The notes under the pieces: generated by a model
The model's database searches: none
What the model saw: only the letters and a program-made list of their open reading frames with translations
What the model was told of the DNA's origin: nothing
Assembly (NCBI RefSeq): GCF_003693445.1
Contig: NZ_RFAR01000009.1
Span: 43,821-107,820, forward strand
DNA length: 64,000 bases
Direction: 5' to 3'
DNA from: Aquitalea palustris
Lineage (GTDB): Bacteria > Pseudomonadota > Gammaproteobacteria > Burkholderiales > Chromobacteriaceae
In this document: positions 45,619 through 55,392 of the stretch, piece by piece
Layout of the letters: each line of letters opens with the position of its first letter
Position numbering within the stretch: position 1 is the first letter of the stretch
Program-made: the position numbers and the translations under genes

Positions 45619-47364
45619 TCAGACCGGCAGGTCGATGATGTCTTCGAACTCGTTGATGGCATTGATTTCTGCCCCCATGGCGATATTGGTGACTCTTTCC
45701 AGAATCACCTCCACCACCACGGGCACCGCATGCTGTTCCATCAGCCGCTGCGCCTCGGCCAGCCCCGCTGCCAGTTGCTCCGGATCACGGACACGCACAG
45801 CCTTGCAGCCCAGGCCTTCCACCACGCGGACATGGTCGACGCCATAACTGCCCAGCTCCGGGGCATTGATGTTTTCAAAACTGAGCTGTACGCAGTAATC
45901 GATATCAAACTGGCGCTGCGCCTGACGAATCAGGCCCAGATAGCTGTTGTTAACCAAGACATGGATGTAGGGGACACGGAACTGCGCACCAACGGCCAGC
46001 TCTTCCAGCATGAACTGGAAGTCGTAATCGCCGGAAATCGCGACGACAGCGGTGGAGGGGTCCGCCACCTTGGCGCCGATGGCGGCCGGAATGGTCCAGC
46101 CCAGCGGGCCGGCCTGGCCGCAATTGATCCAGTTGCGCGGGTGGTAGACATGCAGGAATTGCGCTGCGGCAATTTGCGACAGGCCGATGGTGCTGACATA
46201 GCGGGTGTTCTTGCCGAAAAAGCGGTTCATTTCCTCGTATACCCGCATCGGCTTGATCGGTACATTGGCATGATCACTACGACGCAGCATGCTGCTCTTG
46301 CGACGCTGGCAGGCATCGCTCCACTGCGGGCGCGTCGGCAGACGCCCCTGCTCCTGCCATTCGCGGGCAATGTCGATCAGCAGGCTCAGCGCGCTGGCGG
46401 CATCCGACACAATGCCGTAATCAGGAGCAAACACCCGGCCAATCTGGGTAGGTTCGATATCGATATGCACGAACTTGCGCCCGGCGGTATAGACATCAAC
46501 CGAACCGGTATGGCGATTGGCCCAGCGATTACCGATACCAAGCACAAAATCCGCCGCCAGCAAGCTGGCATTGCCGTAGCGGTGGGAGGTTTGCAGGCCG
46601 GCCATCCCGGCCATCAGCGGATGGTCGTCCGGTATGCTGCCCCAGCCCATCAGCGTGGGAATCACCGGCACCTGGACGATTTCGGCAAAGGTGGTCAGCA
46701 GTGCCGAAGCATTGGCATTGATGATGCCGCCACCGGCCACGATCAGCGGGCGCTCCGCCTCAATCAGCATGCCCAATGCCTTTTCCAGCTGGGCACGGCT
46801 GGCCGCAGGCTTGAACACGCCTAGCGGCTGATAGGTGTCCGGGTCGAAATCGATCTCGGCCATTTGCACATCGAAAGGCAGATCGAGCAGTACTGGGCCA
46901 GGGCGTCCGGAACGCATCAGATGAAATGCTTGCTGCAAGGCCCCTGGCAGCTGGGCAGGCTCCATCACCATGGTCGCCCATTTGGCGACCGGCCGGGCGA
47001 TCTCCTTGATGTCGATCGCCTGGAAATCTTCCTTGTGCAAACGCGAACGCGGCGCCTGGCCGGTAATGCACAGAATGGGAATGGAGTCGGCAGCTGCAGA
47101 ATACAGGCCGGTGATCATATCGGTACCCGCCGGGCCAGACGTGCCAATGCAGACACCGATATTGCCGGCACGGGCACGGGTATAACCCTCGGCCATGTGC
47201 GATGCGCCTTCCACGTGGCGTGCTAACAGATGCCGGATACCGCCGATTTTTTTCATGGCGGCATACAGCGGGTTGATGGCAGCGCCCGGCACGCCAAAGG
47301 CCGTGTCCACCCCTTCCTTGATCAAGATATGAACGGCTGCTTCGATTGCTCGCATTTTGGCCAT
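45619..47364 (-). CDS. gcl: glyoxylate carboligase (tartronate-semialdehyde synthase)
   Basis: A 581-residue ThDP- and FAD-dependent enzyme joining two glyoxylates to tartronate semialdehyde with loss of CO2. The N-terminal [17 protein letters not shown] contains the unusual Val/Gly in place of the ThDP-activating Glu, as in E. coli Gcl. The ThDP/Mg motif is [17 protein letters not shown] ... VNNSYLGLI (about residues 445-485). CAGGAG lies before the ATG at 47364. First gene of the operon behind a clear promoter and palindrome. Consumes glyoxylate from AllA. Confidence 0.95.
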   Translation of the reverse strand: MAKMRAIEAAVHILIKEGVDTAFGVPGAAINPLYAAMKKIGGIRHLLARHVEGASHMAEGYTRARAGNIGVCIGTSGPAGTDMITGLYSAAADSIPILCITGQAPRSRLHKEDFQAIDIKEIARPVAKWATMVMEPAQLPGALQQAFHLMRSGRPGPVLLDLPFDVQMAEIDFDPDTYQPLGVFKPAASRAQLEKALGMLIEAERPLIVAGGGIINANASALLTTFAEIVQVPVIPTLMGWGSIPDDHPLMAGMAGLQTSHRYGNASLLAADFVLGIGNRWANRHTGSVDVYTAGRKFVHIDIEPTQIGRVFAPDYGIVSDAASALSLLIDIAREWQEQGRLPTRPQWSDACQRRKSSMLRRSDHANVPIKPMRVYEEMNRFFGKNTRYVSTIGLSQIAAAQFLHVYHPRNWINCGQAGPLGWTIPAAIGAKVADPSTAVVAISGDYDFQFMLEELAVGAQFRVPYIHVLVNNSYLGLIRQAQRQFDIDYCVQLSFENINAPELGSYGVDHVRVVEGLGCKAVRVRDPEQLAAGLAEAQRLMEQHAVPVVVEVILERVTNIAMGAEINAINEFEDIIDLPV

Positions 47365-47422
47365 GGATTGCTCCTGAATTTGGCAGGCCTCACCACCTTG
47401 GTCATGGCCTAGCATGGCCTCA

Positions 47423-47451
47423 ACTATCCCGCAGCACAGAAACATAGTCAA
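47423..47451 (-). promoter_or_regulatory. gcl promoter (sigma-70)
   Basis: Leftward strand: TTGACT (47446-47451), 17 bases, GATAGT (47423-47428). The transcript would start near 47416. The palindrome listed next abuts the -35. Confidence 0.75.
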
Positions 47452-47452
47452 C

Positions 47453-47479
47453 AAATAATGGAAATGGTTTCCATTATTT
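47453..47479. promoter_or_regulatory. palindromic operator of the gcl operon (AllR-type)
   Basis: A perfect 12+12 inverted repeat: AAATAATGGAAA-TGG-TTTCCATTATTT. The core TGGAAA-N3-TTTCCA has the form I associate with IclR-family boxes. It lies directly before the -35 of gcl and in the 284-base gap that also carries the regulator's own start, so both may be controlled here. The rest of the gap (47480-47640) is A+T rich with no gene. Confidence 0.75.
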
Positions 47480-47648
47480 TGTATTTTAAAATTTTATCCA
47501 TTAAAATCATTTTGTTACATAAAAACAAGAAAAGAAAATGAATACCGATAATCAAAAACAAGCCATGAAATCAGTAATAGCTACACCCAACTGTACCTAA
47601 GGCGTAAAATCGCAGCGAACTTCCCATCCGCCCAAGTCACGAGGACAT

Positions 47649-48491
47649 ATGGCCAAAGCCGACAGCACCCCGCGTACCCCCACCCGCAAACGAGCAGAAG
47701 GCGGAAGCGCTAGCACAGGCCAGGTGCAGTCACTGACCCGCGGTCTGGTATTGCTGGAGCGGATTGCCGAAGCACCGGCCGGCATCATGCTGACCGACCT
47801 TTCCATGCAAGTTGGCCTGCCCAACTCCACTACCCACCGCCTGCTCACTACCATGCAGCAAATGGGTTTTGTGCAGCAAACTGGTGATCTGGGACTATGG
47901 AGCATAGGCGTGCGTGCCTTTACCGTGGGGAGTGGCTTTCTTGGCAGCCGCGACCTATCCACCATCGCCATGCCGGTATTGCGCCGCACCATGGAGGCGG
48001 CAGGCGAAACCAGCAATCTGGTGGTCTTCGATACCGATGCCTGGCAAAGCGTGGTGGTCGGCCAAGTGCAATGCCGCGAACTGATGCGCATGCTCGCGCC
48101 GATTGGTGGCCGCCTGCCATTGCATGCCTCGGGCGCGGGCAAGGCTTTTCTGGCAGCCCAGGATGCAGAACACCTGAACCGTATCTTGCAAAAGACCGGC
48201 TTGCCGCATTACACCGAGCACACCATCACCACCCCCGCCCTGCTGAAAGAGCAGCTACTGCGAGTTCAGCAACAAGGCTTCGCATTTGACGATGGCGAAC
48301 ATGCACTGGGCCTGCGCTGTGTCGCCAGCTGCATCTATGACGAAAGTGGCCAGGCCTTCGCTGCCATCTCGGTATCCGGCCCCAAATCGCGCATCCCGGA
48401 TGAGCGCATCACCCATCTGGGATCTTTGGTGATGCAGGCGGCCAGTGAAATCACCCAGCACTATGGCGGCAAACCCAGGAAAAGCAGCTGA
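47649..48491 (+). CDS. allR: IclR-family regulator, AllR-like
   Basis: A 280-residue IclR protein. After a basic, disordered N-terminus (about 25 residues), the winged helix reads SLTRGLVLLERIAEAPAGIM and LPNSTTHRLLTTMQQMGFVQ; the C-terminal effector domain includes LPLHASGAGKAFLAA and the cysteine-bearing GLRCVASCIYDESGQ. It is divergent from gcl and close in layout to E. coli allR-gcl, where the repressor is released by glyoxylate. The assignment rests on position and family. Confidence 0.83.
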   Translation: MAKADSTPRTPTRKRAEGGSASTGQVQSLTRGLVLLERIAEAPAGIMLTDLSMQVGLPNSTTHRLLTTMQQMGFVQQTGDLGLWSIGVRAFTVGSGFLGSRDLSTIAMPVLRRTMEAAGETSNLVVFDTDAWQSVVVGQVQCRELMRMLAPIGGRLPLHASGAGKAFLAAQDAEHLNRILQKTGLPHYTEHTITTPALLKEQLLRVQQQGFAFDDGEHALGLRCVASCIYDESGQAFAAISVSGPKSRIPDERITHLGSLVMQAASEITQHYGGKPRKSS

Positions 48492-48510
48492 GCCCAGCTG
48501 GCCAGCAATA

Positions 48511-48544
48511 AAAAAAGCTCTGCAAGCATTTGCAGAGCTTTTTT
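48511..48544. terminator. bidirectional terminator between allR and ispH
   Basis: AAAAAAGCTCTGCAA pairs with TTGCAGAGCTTTTTT around a 4-base loop. Confidence 0.93.
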
Positions 48545-48562
48545 CTGATACAGCCACAACCG

Positions 48563-49495
48563 TTACTTGTCGCGCAGCCCTGCTGGCAAGGCAAATACGG
48601 TCGACTCTTCCACGCCATCCAGTTCGGCGATCTCTTCTGCACCATACTGGCGGATCTGATCGATGACCGCCTGCACCAGCACTTCAGGCGCACTGGCTCC
48701 AGCAGTCACACCTACACGCTGCTTGCCGGCAAACCAGGCTTCCTGCAGCAGGCTGGCATTATCGACCATATACGCATCAACTCCCTTCAGTGCTGCAACC
48801 TCACGCAGGCGATTGGAATTGGAGCTATTGGGCGATCCCACCACGATCACGATATCGCACTCGTCGGCCAGCACCTTGACCGCATCCTGACGATTCTGCG
48901 TGGCATAGCAGATATCGTCCTTCTTCGGGCTGGTAATACCCGGAAAGCGTGCTTTCAAGGCGGTGATGATGTCGCGGGTTTCATCCACCGACAGCGTGGT
49001 CTGGCTGACATAGGACAAAGCTTGCGGATTGCGCACCTGCAGGCTGGCGACATCAGCAACGTTTTCCACCAGATACATGCCGCCCTGCACCTGACCCATG
49101 GTGCCCTCCACCTCGGGGTGGCCGGCATGGCCAATCATGATGATTTCCATTGCCGCCTGATGCATGCGCTTGACCTCGACATGCACCTTGGTGACCAGCG
49201 GACAGGTGGCATCGAATACTTGCAGGCCCAGCGCCTCGGCTTCGGCGCGCACCGACAGCGGCACACCGTGCGCCGAATACACCAGGGTGCTGCCTGCCGG
49301 CACATCCTTCAGCTCTTCAATGAATACCGCACCCTTGGCACGCAGGTTTTCCACCACGAAGCGGTTGTGCACCACCTCGTGACGCACATAAATGGGGGCA
49401 CCAAACTTCTCGATGGCACGCTCGACGATGGCGATGGCCCGGTCTACCCCGGCACAAAAGCCACGGGGATTGGCCAGCATGATGGTCTTCGTCAT
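48563..49495 (-). CDS. ispH: 4-hydroxy-3-methylbut-2-enyl diphosphate reductase
   Basis: A 310-residue 4Fe-4S enzyme, the last step of the MEP isoprenoid route (HMBPP to IPP and DMAPP). The three cluster cysteines are in [23 protein letters not shown] and [11 protein letters not shown]; the substrate segment [14 protein letters not shown] is intact. The start at 49495 has AAGGA 6 bases upstream; a TTG two codons earlier is less likely. Last of ribF-ileS-lspA-ispH, a conserved proteobacterial order. Confidence 0.96.
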   Translation of the reverse strand: MTKTIMLANPRGFCAGVDRAIAIVERAIEKFGAPIYVRHEVVHNRFVVENLRAKGAVFIEELKDVPAGSTLVYSAHGVPLSVRAEAEALGLQVFDATCPLVTKVHVEVKRMHQAAMEIIMIGHAGHPEVEGTMGQVQGGMYLVENVADVASLQVRNPQALSYVSQTTLSVDETRDIITALKARFPGITSPKKDDICYATQNRQDAVKVLADECDIVIVVGSPNSSNSNRLREVAALKGVDAYMVDNASLLQEAWFAGKQRVGVTAGASAPEVLVQAVIDQIRQYGAEEIAELDGVEESTVFALPAGLRDK

Positions 49496-49547
49496 CAGCA
49501 ATCCTTACAGAAAGACCGCCGCCAGCGGCGACGGTGCAAAACAGGTA

Positions 49548-50051
49548 TCAGGCAGATTTGGGCTGTTTCATGCTGTCCAGCACCATCAGCACGGCACCAA
49601 CACAGATGAAAGAGTCAGCCAGATTGAAGGCCGGGTAGTACCAGCTGTGCTGGTAATGCACCAGGATGAAATCCACCACATGGCCATAGGCCAGGCGGTC
49701 GATCACATTGCCGATGGCACCACCGATGATGAAGCTGGCAGCGATATTCATCAGGCTGGTAAAACGCCCCTTGATGATGTTCCAGCCCAGATAGCCGGAC
49801 ACGCCCAGCGCCAGCAGGGTGAACAAATACTTTTGCCAGCCTCCGGCATCACGCAGAAAGCTGAAGGCAGCGCCCGGATTGTAGATCAGGGTAAAGCTGA
49901 AATAGCCGGGAATGACATCCCGCATTTCACCAAACTGGTACTGGCTGTTGAAATAAATCTTGGACAACTGGTCCAGCACGATGACCAGCAGTGCCAGCCC
50001 CATCCACTTGGGCCAGCTTTTGGCGTGAGGCGCACTCATTACGGATTCCAT
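49548..50051 (-). CDS. lspA: lipoprotein signal peptidase II
   Basis: A 167-residue inner-membrane aspartyl protease with four helices that cleaves prolipoproteins before the lipidated Cys. The two catalytic aspartates lie in GGAIGNVIDRLAYG and AFNLADSFICVG. DQLSKIYF near residue 27 is also conserved. The start may be the ATG at 50051 or that at 50039; neither has a strong ribosome site. Between ileS (64 bases) and ispH. Confidence 0.95.
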   Translation of the reverse strand: MESVMSAPHAKSWPKWMGLALLVIVLDQLSKIYFNSQYQFGEMRDVIPGYFSFTLIYNPGAAFSFLRDAGGWQKYLFTLLALGVSGYLGWNIIKGRFTSLMNIAASFIIGGAIGNVIDRLAYGHVVDFILVHYQHSWYYPAFNLADSFICVGAVLMVLDSMKQPKSA

Positions 50052-50115
50052 TGCATTACATCCCTTGCCGCCAGGACGCTCCCGGGTCCTGCCCCGGGAG
50101 CCGAATCAGGCCAGA

Positions 50116-52902
50116 TCAGGCGTGAGCCCGCTGCTCACCCTTGCCATCGATATTGTCCACGCAGCGTCCACACACCGCGCCATGACCAGCATGTGACCCG
50201 ACATCGGCACGATAGTGCCAGCAACGCTCACATTTCTGGTAAGTGGACGGCGTGACCGTGATGCGGGTTTCATCTGCTTCCTTGACCCGTACCGCCGACA
50301 CGATCAGCACAAACTTCAGATCATCACCCAGGCTGGCCAGTTGCTGGTACAGATCGCCGGAGGCTTCGATATCCAGTTCGGCCTGCAGCGAGGAACCGAG
50401 TTGATCGGCACTGCGCAATGCTTCGATCTGCTTGTTGACCTGGGCGCGCAGGCTGCGGATGGCATCCCACTTCTGCTGCAAGGCTTGTTCGCTGGCACTG
50501 CTCAGTGCCGGGAACTCGTGCCAGGTGTGGAAGAGTGTGGATTCTTCATCGCTCTTGGTCAGCACTTCCCACGCTTCGTCAGCGGTAAAGCATAGCACCG
50601 GTGCGATCAGCAGCAGCAGGCTGCGGCTGAGGTGGTACAAGGCAGTCTGGGCACTGCGACGAGCACGGCTGTCGGCCTGGGTGGTGTACAGGCGATCCTT
50701 GATGATGTCGAGGTAGAAGGCGCCCAGATCTTCCGAGCAATAGTTCACCACTTCCTGCATCGCATGGTGGAAGGCATAACGGGTGTACAGCTCGCCCGCC
50801 ACACGCTCCTGCACCTGGCGCGCCATCAGCAAGGCGTACTGATCCAGTTCCAGCATCTCGCCAAACGGCACGGCATTGTCCAGCGGATCGAAATCCGACA
50901 GGTTAGCCAGCAGGAAGCGCAGGGTATTGCGCAGACGACGGTAGCTCTCGGTCACCCGCTTGAGAATTTCGTCGGAAATGGCCAGTTCGCCAGAGTAATC
51001 AGTCGATGCCACCCACAGGCGCAGGATGTCGGCGCCCAGGCTGTCATTCACCTTCTGCGGGGCCACCACATTGCCCTTGGACTTGGACATTTTCAGGCCC
51101 TTGCCATCCACTACAAAACCATGGGTCAGCAATTGCTTGTACGGTGCGCGGCCAATGGTAGCGCAGCCAGTGAGCAAGGAGGACTGGAACCAGCCACGAT
51201 GCTGATCGCTACCTTCCAGATACAGGTCGGCCGGCCAGGCCAGCTCGGCGCGCTGCTTGAGCACGGCAAAGTGGGTGGAGCCGGAATCGAACCACACGTC
51301 CAGCGTGTCGGAAAGCTTGCGATACTGTTCGGCCTCGTCACCCAGCAGTTCACGTGCATCCAGGCTGAACCAGGCTTCGATACCCTGCTGTTCGATGCGC
51401 AGCGCCACTTCTTCCAGCAAAGCCAGCGAACGCGGATGCAGCTCGCCGCTTTCCTTGTGCACGAAGAAGGTCATCGGCACGCCCCAGTTACGCTGGCGCG
51501 AGACACACCAGTCCGGGCGGTTGCCAATCATGGCCTCCAGACGGGCACGCCCCCAGGCCGGGAAGAATTCGGTGGCATCGACTGCGCTCTTGGCACGCTC
51601 ACGCAGCGCCACGCCATCCTGGCCGGCCTTGTCCATGCCGATGAACCATTGGGCTGTCGCACGGAAAATGATCGGGGTCTTGTGACGCCAGCAGTGCGGG
51701 TAGCTGTGCAGCAGGCGCGCCTGATGAATCAGGGAGCCATGTTGCTCCAGCGTCTCGATGACCTTGGGGTTGGCTTCCCATACGGTCAGACCAGCAAACA
51801 GTTCGGTGGTGGATTTGTAGCGGCCATCGTCGGCGACCGGATTATCGATGGGCAGGCCATATTGCTGCCCCACCTGGAAGTCTTCCAGACCGTGCGCCGG
51901 CGCAGTGTGCACCAGACCAGTACCCGCGTCGGTGGTAACGTGGTCGCCGCAGATCAGCGGTACGCTGCGTGCATAGAACGGGTGTTGCAGCTGGATCATG
52001 TCCAGCTCTGCGCCGATGGTTTCTCCCAGTACGACCGTATCGGAGAAGCCATAGCGCTGCAGGGCCGACTCGGCCAGCTCCTTGACCAGGAGCAGCTTGC
52101 CCTTGGGGGTTTCGATCAACTGGTAAGTCAGCGTGGCGCTCACCGCTACCGCCTGGTTGGCCGGCAGGGTCCAGGGCGTGGTGGTCCAGATGACGGCACG
52201 GGCATCACTCACCTGCGCTTCGGTCAGGCCAAACGCGGCTGCCAGCTTGTCGCTGTCCAGCACCTTGAAACCAACATCAATAGCCGGGGAGTTCTTGTCT
52301 TCGTATTCGACTTCGGCCTCGGCCAGTGCCGAGCCGCACTCGATACACCAGTGCACCGGCTTCTCACCCTTGAACAGATAGCCATTGCTGTAGATCGTGC
52401 CCAATGTGCGCACGATGTCGGCTTCGGTCTTGAAGTCCATGGTGAGGTAGGGATTGTCCCAGTCACCCAGCACGCCCAGACGGATGAAGTCCTTTTTCTG
52501 ACGGGCAATCTGCTCCTTGGCATATTCTCGGCACAGCTCGCGGAACTTGGCCGCCGGAATCGCTTTACCGTGCAGCTTTTCCACCATCAGCTCGATGGGC
52601 AGGCCATGACAATCCCAGCCCGGCACGTAGGGGGCATCAAAGCCGGCCAGAGTCTTGGAGCGGACAATGATGTCCTTTAGCACCTTGTTGACGGCATGGC
52701 CGATATGGATGTCGCCATTGGCATACGGCGGGCCATCGTGCAGGATGAATTTGGGACGGCCAGCCGACAGTTTGCGTACCTTGTCGTAGCGCTTCTGTTC
52801 CTGCCAGCGCTTGACCCAGGCAGGTTCGCGCTTGGCCAGATCCCCTCGCATGGCGAACGGGGTATCCAGCAGGTTGACGGTTTTACGGTAATCGATGCTC
52901 AT
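50116..52902 (-). CDS. ileS: isoleucyl-tRNA synthetase
   Basis: A 928-residue class I synthetase. The HIGH motif is in [14 protein letters not shown] (about 60) and KMSKS in [13 protein letters not shown] (about 600). Between them is the CP1 editing domain, and the C-terminus has the zinc knuckle [17 protein letters not shown] with CGRC. Typical of the proteobacterial IleS1 type. It overlaps ribF by ATGA. Length agrees with E. coli (938). Confidence 0.98.
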   Translation of the reverse strand: MSIDYRKTVNLLDTPFAMRGDLAKREPAWVKRWQEQKRYDKVRKLSAGRPKFILHDGPPYANGDIHIGHAVNKVLKDIIVRSKTLAGFDAPYVPGWDCHGLPIELMVEKLHGKAIPAAKFRELCREYAKEQIARQKKDFIRLGVLGDWDNPYLTMDFKTEADIVRTLGTIYSNGYLFKGEKPVHWCIECGSALAEAEVEYEDKNSPAIDVGFKVLDSDKLAAAFGLTEAQVSDARAVIWTTTPWTLPANQAVAVSATLTYQLIETPKGKLLLVKELAESALQRYGFSDTVVLGETIGAELDMIQLQHPFYARSVPLICGDHVTTDAGTGLVHTAPAHGLEDFQVGQQYGLPIDNPVADDGRYKSTTELFAGLTVWEANPKVIETLEQHGSLIHQARLLHSYPHCWRHKTPIIFRATAQWFIGMDKAGQDGVALRERAKSAVDATEFFPAWGRARLEAMIGNRPDWCVSRQRNWGVPMTFFVHKESGELHPRSLALLEEVALRIEQQGIEAWFSLDARELLGDEAEQYRKLSDTLDVWFDSGSTHFAVLKQRAELAWPADLYLEGSDQHRGWFQSSLLTGCATIGRAPYKQLLTHGFVVDGKGLKMSKSKGNVVAPQKVNDSLGADILRLWVASTDYSGELAISDEILKRVTESYRRLRNTLRFLLANLSDFDPLDNAVPFGEMLELDQYALLMARQVQERVAGELYTRYAFHHAMQEVVNYCSEDLGAFYLDIIKDRLYTTQADSRARRSAQTALYHLSRSLLLLIAPVLCFTADEAWEVLTKSDEESTLFHTWHEFPALSSASEQALQQKWDAIRSLRAQVNKQIEALRSADQLGSSLQAELDIEASGDLYQQLASLGDDLKFVLIVSAVRVKEADETRITVTPSTYQKCERCWHYRADVGSHAGHGAVCGRCVDNIDGKGEQRAHA

Positions 52903-53834
52903 GCCTGCTCTCGCTGCAAACTGGTCAAATAGGTATGGGCACTGGCAGCATCGCGTTCGATCTGTGCTACCAATGCCGGCAAATTGTCATAGCGCTCTTC
53001 ATCGCGCAGTTTCTTCAGGAAGCGTACCGTGACGCGCTGGCCATACAGATCGCCAGAGAAATCAAACAGATGGGCTTCCAGTTTGTAGTCGCTGCTGGTG
53101 CTGACCGTGGGGTTCAGCCCCAGGCTGGCCACACCACCCTTGCGGCCAAAGGGGGTCTCTACTTCTACCACAAACACGCCCTGTAAGGCCGGCTTCAAAT
53201 GTGGAAGATGGACATTGATGGTGGGAAAACCGATGGTCCGCCCCAGTTTCTGCCCATGCATCACCTTGCCAGACAGCTGATAGGAGCGCCCCAGCAAGGC
53301 ATTGGCCGCATCCATGTCCCCCAGCGCCAGCCGCTCGCGCACCAGGGTACTGGAAGCACGCTCGCCCTGGACCAGCACCGACGGCATGGCCTCGGTAACA
53401 AAATCCGGACAGGCGGACAACAAATCGAAATTCCCCTTGCGGGCAGCACCAAACTGGAAATCGTCACCAATCAGCAGATAGCGGGTTTTCAGATCACGTA
53501 CCAGCACATCCTGGATGAAGGCTTCTGCGCTCATCCCGGAAAATCGCTGATTGAAACGAAAGACAAACACGTAATCCAGCAGGCCCAGTTCGCGCAAAAA
53601 GGTAAATTTGTCGCGCAAGGTGGATAGCCTGGCCGGCGGATTGCTGCGGGTGAAAAACTCGCGCGGGTGTGGTTCGAACGTCAGCAGCGCAGTGGGCAAG
53701 GAACGGGCCTTGGCCTCTTCCTTGAGGCGCTGCAGCATGTGCTGGTGGCCCAGATGCACGCCATCGAAATTGCCGATGGTCAGTGCACAGCCAGCGAGCC
53801 CAAAGCGTCGCGGGTCTCCTAGAAATACCTGCAT
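52899..53834 (-). CDS. ribF: bifunctional riboflavin kinase / FAD synthetase
   Basis: A 311-residue enzyme making FMN and FAD. The N-terminal adenylyltransferase has [16 protein letters not shown] (about 17-32) and the C-terminal kinase [14 protein letters not shown] with the nucleotide segment [19 protein letters not shown]. The start at 53834 ([12 protein letters not shown]) is taken from homology; the frame extends to 53930. First gene of the operon with ileS-lspA-ispH. Confidence 0.95.
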   Translation of the reverse strand: MQVFLGDPRRFGLAGCALTIGNFDGVHLGHQHMLQRLKEEAKARSLPTALLTFEPHPREFFTRSNPPARLSTLRDKFTFLRELGLLDYVFVFRFNQRFSGMSAEAFIQDVLVRDLKTRYLLIGDDFQFGAARKGNFDLLSACPDFVTEAMPSVLVQGERASSTLVRERLALGDMDAANALLGRSYQLSGKVMHGQKLGRTIGFPTINVHLPHLKPALQGVFVVEVETPFGRKGGVASLGLNPTVSTSSDYKLEAHLFDFSGDLYGQRVTVRFLKKLRDEERYDNLPALVAQIERDAASAHTYLTSLQREQA

Positions 53835-53918
53835 GTGCTGCCTAGCATCCTGAAAACCTACGATTGTAGCCGTGCGTAGCGCGCAGCGTCCAGCCAAGCG
53901 CACAGATGGTGCAAAACA

Positions 53919-53945
53919 AAAAAGCCCCACATCCGTGGGGCTTTT
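53919..53945. terminator. terminator behind the OmpA/RmpM-like gene
   Basis: AAAAGCCCCAC pairs with GTGGGGCTTTT around ATCC, flanked by A-runs on the other side. It lies 18 bases after the leftward stop. Confidence 0.9.
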
Positions 53946-53963
53946 CAGGTCTACCGTAGCAGA

Positions 53964-54641
53964 TTACTGCTGGGTGGTAACCTTAACGGCGTCGATGACT
54001 ACGTCAACACGACGATCCGGCTCGATGCAGGCCTTGATTTCAGCATTTTGCTTCTTGTTCTTGGCATACTTCGGGAACTTGGACTTGCACTCGTCGGTCA
54101 TCTTGGCATCAGCCTTGCCCTTGCCAACTGCAGTCACCTTCTCAGCCGGTACGCCGGCGTTTACGAAGTATTCCTTAACAGCGTCAGCACGCTTCTGCGA
54201 CAGAGCGTTGTTGTACTTGTCGCTACCCAGGAAGTCGGTGTAACCGTCGATTTCAACACCGTTCAGAACGCCTTGACCAGCGTGAGCCTTCAGCTTGGCA
54301 ACCAGCGGATCCAGTTCGTTCTTGGCATCAGCACGCAGGGTAGCCTTGTCGAAGTTGAACAGAACCTTGGCGGACAGGGTTACGTGTTCCTTCACGGAAA
54401 CCGGAGCAGCCTTCGGAGCTTGCACTACCGGAGCAACCGGCTTGGCAGCTTCGCGATCGCCACACTCAACCAGGCCATCCTTGGCCTTGTCGAAGTAGGT
54501 GGTGTGCCAGCATTCGCCGTAGTTGTTACGGGAAACGGCATCAGTGGTTTGATCTACGGTGTAGCCCGGCTTAGCTGCGAACGCGCTAGCAGAAACCAGC
54601 AGAGCAGCAACCAGGGCGCTCAGTTTCAGCTGTTTAGTCAT
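53964..54641 (-). CDS. OmpA-family peptidoglycan-associated outer-membrane protein (RmpM-like)
   Basis: A 225-residue exported protein. A 23-residue signal peptide (ending SASAFAA) is followed by a short cysteine-containing segment (YGECWHTTYFDK ... LVECGD), a Pro/Ala linker (PVAPVVQAPKAAPV) and a C-terminal OmpA-like peptidoglycan-binding domain with NFDKATLRADAKNEL, VEIDGYTDFLGSDKYN and PDRRVDVVI. There is no beta-barrel, as in Neisseria RmpM (class 4 protein), which anchors porins to peptidoglycan. The start at 54641 follows GAGGG; a frame to 54734 is not credible. A strong promoter stands upstream. Confidence 0.9.
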   Translation of the reverse strand: MTKQLKLSALVAALLVSASAFAAKPGYTVDQTTDAVSRNNYGECWHTTYFDKAKDGLVECGDREAAKPVAPVVQAPKAAPVSVKEHVTLSAKVLFNFDKATLRADAKNELDPLVAKLKAHAGQGVLNGVEIDGYTDFLGSDKYNNALSQKRADAVKEYFVNAGVPAEKVTAVGKGKADAKMTDECKSKFPKYAKNKKQNAEIKACIEPDRRVDVVIDAVKVTTQQ

Positions 54642-54758
54642 ATTATTCCCTCTTTTATCTATGAATCGGTATTGATGCGGTTGACGCAAACACCACGCGG
54701 ACAATTCTACTGCAAACAACAGGGTAAGCGCCAAACTGTGTTTATGCAGTTAACGGGC

Positions 54759-54787
54759 ACTATAGAAATGCGTCCACCCGGTGTCAA
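54759..54787 (-). promoter_or_regulatory. near-consensus sigma-70 promoter of the OmpA/RmpM-like gene
   Basis: Leftward strand: TTGACA (54782-54787), 17 bases, TATAGT (54759-54764): six of six, optimal spacing and five of six. The leader is about 110 bases. It explains expected high abundance of this protein. Confidence 0.88.
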
Positions 54788-54879
54788 CACAGCACGACAG
54801 CTGCTGCAGAGAAAATGTTGCAAAAAAGCATCAAAATTTAGACTGAAGTCAGCACTTCTGTATCATTAACACGACACTA

Positions 54880-55392
54880 TCACAGCGATGTTACACGCCG
54901 ACGAAACAGGGGAACCGGTTCACGATGGGTGGACTGGTAGCGTTCCGTGAAGGTGTCATATCCGGACAGAGCCGTGTCAATAGCCTTACCATCCTTGATT
55001 TCAAAGGCATTGAAGCCAACCTGCCAGAGATAGTGCAGCAAATCCACCCACACGTCGCCCAAGGCTCTTAACTCACCGGCATAGCTGTATCGTTCGCGCA
55101 ACAGTCGTCCCAGACTGTAACCTCGACCATCGGTAAAGGCCGGAAAATCTACGGCCACCAGTGGCAATGCAGCCAGATCTGCAGCCAGCAGCTGCGGATC
55201 GTCCGCCGGAGCCAGCCAGACCGCAGTCTTGCCCGAGCGAGCCAACCAGCTGGCCTTGTCGGCCAGCCATTGCGACAGCGGAACGATCACGTCGACATCG
55301 GGCGCCACGGCTGGATACTGCCCTTCGGCATCGGCACGCAGGATTTGCCAGCCATCCTGAACAATCTGACCATCTTTAATGATGCTTTGCAT
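54880..55392 (-). CDS. DUF934 protein of the sulfate assimilation operon
   Basis: A 170-residue protein with one DUF934 domain: DVDVIVPLSQWLADK, VDFPAFTDGRGYSLGRLLRE and LRALGDVWVDLLHYLWQVGF are the family segments. Members sit next to cysI/cysH across proteobacteria and are often annotated as oxidoreductase partners of sulfite reductase, but the activity is not known to me. Its start at 55392 lies 17 bases inside the 3' end of cysI, so the two are translationally coupled. Confidence 0.85.
   Translation of the reverse strand: MQSIIKDGQIVQDGWQILRADAEGQYPAVAPDVDVIVPLSQWLADKASWLARSGKTAVWLAPADDPQLLAADLAALPLVAVDFPAFTDGRGYSLGRLLRERYSYAGELRALGDVWVDLLHYLWQVGFNAFEIKDGKAIDTALSGYDTFTERYQSTHREPVPLFRRRVTSL

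Noticed and set aside
45412..46824. A 470-codon + strand frame opposite hyi and gcl
   Set aside because: Antisense shadow of two clear enzymes.
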